In this document: positions 18,855 to 26,070 of the stretch, piece after piece | Numbering within the stretch: the first letter of the stretch is position 1 | Layout: each line of letters begins with the position of its first letter | Assembly (NCBI GenBank): GCA_027946555.1 | Contig: JAPEVC010000346.1 | Coordinates: forward strand, 1 to 26,070 | Reading direction: 5' to 3' | Length of the DNA: 26,070 nucleotides | DNA from: Gnomoniopsis sp. IMI 355080 | Taxonomy: Eukaryota > Ascomycota > Sordariomycetes > Diaporthales > Gnomoniaceae | Notes under the pieces: model-generated | Told to the model about the DNA's origin: nothing | Databases searched by the model: none | Seen by the model: the letters and a program-made list of their open reading frames with translations, nothing else | Program-made: the position numbers and the translations under genes

Positions 18855-21800
18855 ATGAAGGAAACTTCACCCGACTCTCCGTATATAGATCGCCTTCGTT
18901 CTTGGGCTCAATCCAAAGTTCATGGCGGCAACCGTGGCTCGGCGAGACGACCTGGCTCCGACAACCAACAGAATCTAGTCCTTCCCATAAGCAATTCTCA
19001 GAAGACCATCTCCCCTGATCAGTCCTCTGTCACCAACTCAAGAGGCAGCAACAATGGCACAAATCTCCTTGCTTCGACTAGTCATGACGCCCTCGACGGC
19101 GTTCAAGGTAAAACCGGCCGGCGTGGCAGTGGCGGCAGCAACTCCCATCAGAATGCAGGATCGCATAACGGTCCTGAAGGAGGCTCGTTGTCCACGCCAT
19201 CTCCGCAAGCTTCGCGGAAGGGGTCTCAGCTAGGAACTGATGGCATCTCCGAGACTACAATCGAAAAGACAGACCAAGACGAGCCTGTGCCCAACCGCTT
19301 CAAGAGATTCTTCATTACTGGCAAGAAAGTCATCTGCCATAGTTACTTGAACCTCCTACTGGTCTTTGTTCCCGTCGGCATTGCTGTCGAGCTCGTGCCC
19401 AACATCCCACCTGGCGTCGTCTTTGGAATGAATGCTATTGCCATTATTCCACTGGCCGGCCTCCTAGCCTTCGCCACCGAAAGTGTGGCACACAATATGG
19501 GTGATGCCATTGGTGCCCTGATGAACATTACTTTCGGAAATGCTGTGGAACTCATCATCTTGTACGTGCACTGCCAACACCGTCGTCCCCCACCCGTCTT
19601 GCCGGGTGGTCTCCTGGGTCAGGGTAGAACACCTCGCGTCAGACCGGGGCTACTCTCTTGTTCCTGGCCCTCACTGCACCACTCCCCAACTCTACAGTTT
19701 GCAAGAAAACCTGCTGACGAGATGACAGCATGTATGTCTGCCTTGTTAAAACGATCAAGACAAGAAGAAGAGAGAAGCCCAAAGCGGCACTATCGAATCC
19801 ATCGCGTCCCATATCTCTGACCCTTGAGTCTTGTCTGCGCTTCTCATTATGTGCCAATGCGAATATGTCCATGTCTGTTCTTGAATACACTCTTGCTCAC
19901 TAACACTTGCTCCCCCCCATGCTACAGCATTGCTCTAGTCAAGGTATGTCTTCACACCCCTGTTTTATTACCCATGTTTGATTGGACTCGAACTTCGAAA
20001 ATGCTAACAGGCTTGCTTCACAGAATGAAATCCTCATTGTGCAAGCAGCCATTCTGGGCTCTATTCTGTCGAACCTGCTACTTATTCTTGGTATGAGTTT
20101 CCTCCTTGGAGGGCTCCGTTACCGCGAGCAGGTAAGACTACACTTCCATCAAGTTTTTAAAAAAAGTACACATTCTGACCATATATGTAGATTTACAATA
20201 GCACTGTCACTCAAATGAGCGCTTGCCTATTGAGTTTGTCAGTTATCAGTCTCGTCTTACCAGTATGTTAAATATCGTGGCCAATCCATAACTTGATTCT
20301 AATTGTTGCGTGCAGACTGCCTTCCACGCCTCGTTTCAGGACAAAGCTACCGCAGATGCCCAATCTCTCATCATCAGTCGCGGTACCAGCATTGTACGAA
20401 TCCCCTGCCCCCCAAATTATTCATGACCAGCCACTCCTGACACTCTGGGTAGATTCTTCTGCTGGTATATGGATTGTATTTGCTCTTCCAGCTAAAATCA
20501 CACGCCTACATGTATGAGTCGACTCCGCAGGATGTGATCGATGCAGAATGTACCCCTGGGCCGGCTGTCGCTTGGTTTGACTCGTCGAGCTCGGATGACA
20601 GCTCGTCTTCGTCATCGGATTCCGATTCGTCCGGCCGCTCTCGAGAGACCATTCAAAAGCGTGTGAAGCGGATTGTGCGTCATGGCCGTCGCCGCAAGTC
20701 AAGCGTGGCTTCGGTGGATACGGTGGAGACAGGCTCCCTGCAGACCAGACCGGTCATCCGGGCGGATACCAACTCCACACTGGAAGATGGCTTACATGGA
20801 GATCATCCCCAACGGGGCTCGCCTATACTACCCCGAACGAACTCGCAGACTATCGTTGACGACTCCTCGAGTGACGAGGAGAGGCGCCACCGCCACCGCC
20901 GTCACAGAAAGAACAAACGCTCTAAGCGTTTCCGCAAGCAGTCCAAAAAGAATTCGCACGGTAGCAACAGCCCCACTGAACAAACTCTTGACGAGATCCC
21001 GGAAAATGCAGAGAAGGCCGCTGGAGCTGGTGAGCCGCGCCGGGTAGACTTCGCAGTCAATGCTGTAGCCGATGGTTCCACCACTCCGGCTGGTGAGGGA
21101 GGTGCTCCCCGGAGGCCGTTCGATGCTCTCCTCGCCCTCAAGCCAGTGGCGAAGAGCCTCACTCCAACTGTCTTTGCCCAGCCCGAGCTTCCAGTGGTCC
21201 CTACTGGTCCTGTACCGCGTGTTCGTTATGGTATTCGACGTACCAACTCTCTCCCGGGCCGACTGAATGATCCGCAAGTTCGGCCTCCCGGAGCGATGTT
21301 TCCACCGCAGCTATCTGCCCAGGCTATGGCTGTTGCAACTGGCAAAGTCAAGGATGACGCGTTACATCAAAACCAAATGTCTCGTCTCAGTGCTGTCATC
21401 CTCCTGCTCATCTCTACCGGTCTTGTCGCCGTCTGCGCCGAATTTATGGTTGGCTCTATCGATGGGCTCTTGGCCACTTCACCTGTCAACGAGGTCTTTA
21501 TCGGTCTGATCATTCTACCTATTGTTGGCAACGCTGCTGAGCACGTCACGGCCATCACTGTGGCGATGAAGAACAAGATGGACTTGTCTATTGGTGTCGC
21601 TGTGGGCAGCTCCATCCAGGTTGCCTTGTTCATGTCGCCACTCACAGTCATACTTGGTTGGTGCCTGGACCGCGAGATGACGTTGTACTTCACGCTCTTC
21701 CAAACGGTTTGTTTGTTTGTCTCGGCGTTTATTGTCAACTTTCTCGTCCTGGATGGTCGCAGTAACTACCTGGAGGGTGCTCTGCTATGTGCTACTTACG

Positions 21801-21862
21801 TCATCATTGCGCTTGCCGCGTTCTTCTACCCTAGAGAGGACCAGACGAGCCAGTGGGGATAG
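18855..21862 (+). CDS. Vacuolar-type Ca2+/H+ antiporter (CAX/Vcx family) with long linker
   Basis: Exons 18855-19561, 19928-19943, 20024-20131, 20191-20262, 20316-20393 and 20453-21862 give 796 residues. The family exchanges cytosolic Ca2+ for vacuolar protons. The two signature repeats are present: GNAVELI (228-234) and GNAAEHVTAI (686-695). Also present are IYNSTVTQMSACLLS, TAFHASF and FQLKSHAYMYES-like segments, each rebuilt exactly across splice junctions. The N-terminal about 155 residues are hydrophilic and Ser/Gly/Asn-rich, possibly an autoinhibitory or regulatory tail. Between the two membrane halves is an about 285-residue linker (about 350-635) with a Ser/Asp-rich block (371-387) and an Arg/His/Lys-rich block (472-493). 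Most fungal homologues have a much shorter linker and total length of about 400-500. Intron 1 is 366 nt, far longer than the others, and exon 2 is only 16 nt. The Ca2+ specificity is inferred from family motifs; other cations are possible. Confidence 0.92.
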
Positions 21863-22359
21863 TTTGCCAGATTCATAGACGATGAATGAGGCGGGAGAGG
21901 GTCAGGAAGGACAGAGACAATGCTCAAGCATCTGTTTTCTGTCATGGACCAATAGGATTGCCAATATCTGTGCACGCCTCGATGGCTGTGGCAATGGGCA
22001 GGCTTTTGAGAATGGCATGTGGTGGAATAAACCATGTGGTTTTACTATGTGGCGAATGATTTCTGATTTTCTTTCTCGGGGATGTCAACAGATGCCCAAC
22101 TCATCTGCAATGCAGAAGACATTGGACCTTCACTCTTTCACAGGCGGGCCGGAAAGACCATATCACAGATTGGCATTTGCTGGGAACAAGTATTGGCTTT
22201 TATAAGCCGTAGAATAGGGAAAGAAAATACCAACCGAAGTCGCTCATTAAATTCTCGGCTGTTCGATTGATCCTTTGAATCCTAGTCAGACCTCTTCGGA
22301 AACAGTCCTACTTCACAAACAGTTGTAGGTAGTCCTCGCTAGCTACGAATCAACGGCTC
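21863..22359. other. Convergent 3' spacer between exchanger and VAO-type oxidase
   Basis: About 500 nt between two gene ends that face each other. It contains one clear plus-strand AATAAA at 22026-22031. No gene was recognised. Confidence 0.55.
22026..22031 (+). promoter_or_regulatory. Probable poly(A) signal of the exchanger
   Basis: AATAAA on the plus strand, 164 nt after the exchanger stop codon, in the spacer with the convergent oxidase gene. Confidence 0.4.
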
Positions 22360-24447
22360 CTAGAGCTTCCACTGAGCTTTGTCGTAAGTGTTCGGCCAGA
22401 TTCCATTCTGCAGCACAGGTCAGTAACCAGTGGCGAAAACAATCACCTCCACCGGCGTCTTTAGAGAGCAATGACTCACCTTTCCCGGCGCAAGTATTCC
22501 TCTTGGATCTAATGCGTTCTTAATGGTTTGATTCAACTTATTCAGCGCACCATCATTGAACGAGTATGTTCCAGCAATTTGGTCCATGAGCGCCAGATGC
22601 GTCCGGTACTCGCCCCAGCCCTCCCGCACACAGTCGTCAATCAACACTTTGATCAGCACATGCACCCGCGCCCGCTCCGCTTCGCTCTCCCGATCAAACA
22701 CCAGGCATACGATATGATGCATTTCGCGCATCCCCACGGTAAAGGTACAGATGAAATCAAATCCGGCCTCCACCACCCGTCGCCGGGTGATGGCGTACTG
22801 CCGCGCGGCCGCATCTCCTGCGACCTCAGCGATGGGGCTGAAGAAGAGGTGCGCTCCGCGCGGCACCCAGTCTACCCATCGCAGCTCGTCGATCGTCGGG
22901 ATGCCCTGGAGCGTCTTGGCACGGACGTCGAGCACGCCCGGGGAGGGCGTGCCGTCGGTGTTTGGCCAAAAGTGCTGCGAGCCTGGGATGGCCGCGAAGG
23001 CGGTGCGGATCACGTCCCACTGCGCGGCGCGGACGACTTGGGGCCCGTAGAGCGCGCCGTAAAAGTTCCACCGCCCCAGCCCCAGCTTGTGCTGGATCGC
23101 GGTGAGCTCGGCGTCAGTGAGTGGTGCGGTGGTGTTGGTGGTGTAGGCGGCTTTTGGGGCGAGCACCGCGGCGTCGAGGAGGATGTGGCGGATGCTGGGG
23201 ACGTTTTGGATCACGCTGGCAAGACGGAGCTGTTGGATCACGTCGACGATGGCGGGCAAGTCCGCGTCGTGGGCAAAAGTGAAGAGGTACGGCTGGTAGC
23301 CGCCCGGGTTGGGCATGAGCCACATGCCTAGCTTGGTCACGACGCCGTAGTTGCTCTGGGTGAAGAGGCCGTCGTGGTATGGCCCGAAGCCGTAAGGAAA
23401 GAGCTGCCAGGCTGCGTTGCCGGGCTGTTTGTCGGGCGAGACGCCTGGTTTGGAGGAGGGATGGGGCATGGCGCCCATACCCGTGCGGATCAGCTCGCCG
23501 GAGGGGAGGACGACTTCCATGCCGCAGTGCATCTGTTGATGTTGGGAGCGCGACTCAGCCTCGCTTGGAAAGACAAGTCGCCCCGCGTACAACGAAGGGA
23601 TAAAAGGAAAGGAAAGATGCTCACCATGAAGTGATCTCCATATGGCGTATACCCAACGCCCCTCTCGACACAATTTCCCAACACACTGCCGCCGCCCAGA
23701 TCCGGCGTATCCACCCACAACTTATCCTCCAAGCCCCGACGCACCAGCTCCGCGTACAAGTCAAAGTACGTCACGCCCGGCTCGACCAGACACGTCGCGG
23801 CCTTTTCGTTCACCTCCAGCACGCGGTTCATGTGGCGGCCCAGGTCCAGGCCTACACTACCCGGTACACGTGGTGCGGCACCGCCATAGCCGACGTTGCG
23901 GCCGCCGGAAAAGGGCCAGACGGGGATGCCGAGCTCAGTAGAGAGGCGCATGAGGGCTTGGACCTCGGACACGTTGCGGGGGGCGACGACGGCCGACTGC
24001 ACGTGTCGATTAGTATGTTTTTCCCAATGTGTTGTTTCAAGGAGCCACGGAAGCCGTTTCCGGCCCCTGAATTCTCGTCAAAAAAAAATTGTCTGTCAAG
24101 TGTAACTTTTGAAAGTGGGATGATCTATAGGCAGGATAAAAACCCCGCCAAAAAGACTTGAGTCTCTGTAGTCATGCTGGTGACCGTTTGAGAGAGGAAA
24201 GGGAAACAGGCGGAGCAAGGAAGCGTACGGCAACGAAGTGCGTTTTAGACAGTATGTGGTACATGTCATAGGCCTTGGCCGGGGAAAGGTAGGAGTTTGG
24301 TTTCGTGAGGTCCGGATGCGCATCGCTGGTAATGACCGTGACATTAGGGGAGCTGACAATCTGACGGGCGCGGGTGAGATAGGTCTTGAATTGGGAGGGT
24401 GTAGTATCTGGCGGAAGGACGAGAGGGAGGTCTGGCTCGGAAGACAT
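22360..24447 (-). CDS. Vanillyl-alcohol oxidase-type flavoprotein
   Basis: Exons 24447-24229, 23996-23625, 23532-22480 and 22407-22360 give 563 residues, close to the 560 of Penicillium vanillyl-alcohol oxidase (VAO). Introns are 232, 92 and 72 nt. VAO oxidises para-substituted phenols (vanillyl alcohol, 4-methoxymethylphenols, eugenol-like compounds) with O2, giving H2O2. The FAD-binding PCMH domain has PFSGGRNVGYGG (Tyr110, matching VAO Tyr108) and PDLGGGS (Asp172, matching Asp170). The cap/substrate domain has GAHLFFSP, whose His425 lines up in position with the covalently flavinylated His422. GEYRTHL supplies Tyr506-Arg507, matching Tyr503-Arg504. Key residues are thus intact. The last exon is only 48 nt and ends in TrpLysLeu, the same C-terminal tripeptide discussed as a peroxisomal PTS1-like signal in VAO. 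Substrate could also be another para-alkylphenol. The start ATG at 24447 is the first in frame. Confidence 0.93.
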
Positions 24448-25220
24448 GGTGGGCAAGGTAATTTCCTGAGGCTGCCCAGGACAAAATATCGCGGACAGCT
24501 AGTTATTGGGGATTTGGGCTCGCTTTGTAGGTGAACTGGACTGGCATATATGTAAAATGTATAGGAAAGCCTTTGTCTTTTCAGCTTCTCTGAGAATTTT
24601 ATAGTCTCGTCTATATGCGCCTGGATGGGTTGATCCACCCCCACCCCCACTCCGAATAGTCCAGTAGGAATTGCAGCTGGCCTCTACGGACCAACAAGCC
24701 CTTCTCTGACAGATCTGAGCATTGGTCTGAACTCTCAGCCGGCATCAATAATTACCAAAGCGGGAAGACGGGAATTGAGATGCATATCCATGGGAGTGGG
24801 AATGTTGCCATTGCTCCTCCCATGTAAGGCAATAGGCATAGAGGGCCAACTTAAACCCGGATATGCAAGACTGACCCCGGCATCTATCTGAGATCTATAT
24901 ATGCAGGTGTGCAGTGTTGTGAGTTGTCAAATATGCATGTGATGAGCGTGGCTTTGGCTTTGGGTAAGCTATATGGTACCTGCGCAAAGATATTCCCTTA
25001 GAATTACTTTATATGGCATTTACACACTCGTAGGTTTGTGTGCCTGTGTTGTTCCCTTTTGGCGTGGGCACTATATTGACAGTTTGCCCATCAGCTGAGC
25101 CTCTCCACTTTCACGTAGAGATTGATAGTCATAATTCATCAAGTTATTGTCCGATTAGCCTTTCGTGTCTGATATGGCCCTCGCCCAACCTTTCACAGTG
25201 GTTCATATCTATCAAGCCCT
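24448..25220. other. VAO promoter region and SPRY-gene 3' flank
   Basis: About 770 nt, with TATA-like ATATAT at 24546-24551 about 100 nt above the oxidase ATG. A C-rich CCACCCCCACCCCCA stretch lies near 24637. No coding signal or RNA gene was seen. Confidence 0.5.
24546..24551 (-). promoter_or_regulatory. TATA-like element of the VAO-type gene
   Basis: The minus strand reads CATATATGCC here, about 100 nt upstream of the oxidase start codon, consistent with the spacing of the other TATA boxes. Confidence 0.35.
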
Positions 25221-26070
25221 TCAGAGCTGCACTCCCTTATACACCCACCTCTCTGGATCAAGCACAACCTCAAATTCAGTCTTCTCAAAGCTTCCCACCG
25301 CAGCAACGAGGTCATGGAAGCCCTGGACACCCACCGGCTCCAAGTCCCGCTTCTGATCCCCTTCCTCATTCACATCCCATTTGGCCTCAACCTTTCCATT
25401 CCGTGTGAAGAACACCTCGACGTCGAGGCCATCCGCAGCCGCCCTTCCCTTCCCCTTCCCAGAACTGTCCCCCGGGGCCGAGAAAGTCATACCAAGTCCC
25501 ACAACGCCCTTCATCCCCCATGGCTTCACAAAGTCATTGCCACCCCATCGATCGTTGACGTACTTGTGCCCATCGTCGCCGTGTACTGCCAAAGAGCCCC
25601 GATGCCATCCCGGCATGCGGAACGCCGGATACGGCAGCGCCGTGAACCCGATCCCCACGCCCGCGTCGCTGCCCAGGTCCTTGGCCAGCACCACCTCAAA
25701 GTACACGCTCCGCGGCCAACCCGTGAGGCGCGGGTCGTCGCGCGCAGCCACATAGAGCGGCGGCTGTACGGTGATGCAGTTGTCGTTGTTGCGGTGGTCC
25801 GTGGCGATGGTCCAGGAGGCCGGGCCGGTCTGGCGGACGGTACCGTGGAAGGTGTTGCTCTGCGGGTGGACCAGCTGAGGCGCGCGGTCCAGGGACGGGT
25901 TGGATGGATCGAGGGGCGCGAGGAGCGGGTAGCGGCGGCACCAGCGCTCGCCCTCCTCGGCTTGCTGCTCCGTGGCGTTGTTGGCCCAGGAGCGGTCGTG
26001 GCCTGTGAAGATGGCTGGGGGAGGTGGGTACCCCGAGGTGTCTTCGGGGAGGGCTACTGATTGCCAGGGG
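25221..26070 (-). CDS. SPRY-domain protein, C-terminal part (runs off the right edge)
   Basis: The frame is open without a stop from the window edge to TGA at 25221-25223, giving the last 282 residues; the N-terminus lies beyond 26070. The SPRY/B30.2-type core is recognisable: ITVQPPLYVAARD, SVYFEVVLA, VGIGFTALPYPAFRMPGWH, GSLAVHGDDGHKYVND, VVGLGMTFS and VEVFFTRNGK. This is the order of RanBPM and yeast Ssh4/Ear1-type SPRY domains, which bind protein partners. Ssh4/Ear1 are membrane-anchored adaptors of the ubiquitin ligase Rsp5, acting in endosomal sorting. Whether this protein has the N-terminal membrane segment cannot be seen. A PPLY sequence matches the PPxY ligase-binding pattern but sits at the edge of the SPRY fold and may be buried. 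No introns are needed in the visible part. The family call is firm, the adaptor role is inference. Confidence 0.82.
   Translation of the reverse strand, partial: PWQSVALPEDTSGYPPPPAIFTGHDRSWANNATEQQAEEGERWCRRYPLLAPLDPSNPSLDRAPQLVHPQSNTFHGTVRQTGPASWTIATDHRNNDNCITVQPPLYVAARDDPRLTGWPRSVYFEVVLAKDLGSDAGVGIGFTALPYPAFRMPGWHRGSLAVHGDDGHKYVNDRWGGNDFVKPWGMKGVVGLGMTFSAPGDSSGKGKGRAAADGLDVEVFFTRNGKVEAKWDVNEEGDQKRDLEPVGVQGFHDLVAAVGSFEKTEFEVVLDPERWVYKGVQL

Noticed and set aside
19562..19820. Reading on past exon 1 of the exchanger to a stop at 19820
   Set aside because: Family alignment continues only through the splice to FIALVK-NEI; the read-through residues are unlike any CAX helix. Kept only as a possible retained-intron product.
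19980..19996. B-box-like sequence on the minus strand (GTTCGAGTCC)
   Set aside because: Lies in an intron of the exchanger with no A-box or acceptor stem; chance match.
1..26070. CRISPR arrays, prokaryotic mobile elements, operons, ribosome binding sites
   Set aside because: Spliceosomal introns and gene families show a eukaryotic fungal genome; no repeat-spacer arrays were seen.

Overview
The window looks like nuclear DNA of a filamentous ascomycete (Pezizomycotina, perhaps Eurotiomycetes). The evidence is short spliceosomal introns (mostly 49-92 nt, GT..AG, with CTAAC/CTGAC-like branch points), no operons, kilobase-scale spacers, and families typical of moulds: two microsomal cytochromes P450, a GH31 AgdC-type alpha-glucosidase, an MFS transporter, a vanillyl-alcohol-oxidase-type flavoenzyme and a CAX Ca2+/H+ antiporter. 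Species cannot be fixed from the sequence alone. All exon boundaries below were read by hand from splice signals and reading-frame continuity.

Layout: (1) 1-2069, a single-exon P450 on the minus strand with an unusual cysteine-rich tail; (2) 2070-6100, about 4 kb without a convincing gene; (3) 6101-9306 (-), a secreted GH31 glucosidase in three exons; (4) 10402-12106 (-), an MFS transporter in four exons; (5) 13336-13673 (-), a two-exon, 85-residue secreted cysteine-rich peptide whose second exon is too short to stand out as an ORF; (6) 15395-17237 (+), a five-exon P450; (7) 18855-21862 (+), a six-exon vacuolar-type Ca2+/H+ exchanger with a very long hydrophilic linker; (8) 22360-24447 (-), a four-exon VAO-type oxidase with a C-terminal WKL; (9) 25221 to the right edge (-), the C-terminal part of a SPRY-domain protein.

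The left two thirds (P450, glucosidase, MFS, secreted peptide, P450) have an accessory character: oxidation, export and secretion genes with long spacers. No polyketide synthase, NRPS, terpene synthase or prenyltransferase and no pathway regulator is visible, so a biosynthetic cluster is not demonstrated. The right third (exchanger, oxidase, SPRY protein) is denser. The most interesting items are the metallothionein-like tail on the first P450, the small secreted peptide with a gamma-core-like GxC(x4)CxC ending, the Ser15 plus hydrophobic GPI-like tail on the glucosidase, and the about 285-residue charged linker and 16-nt micro-exon of the exchanger.
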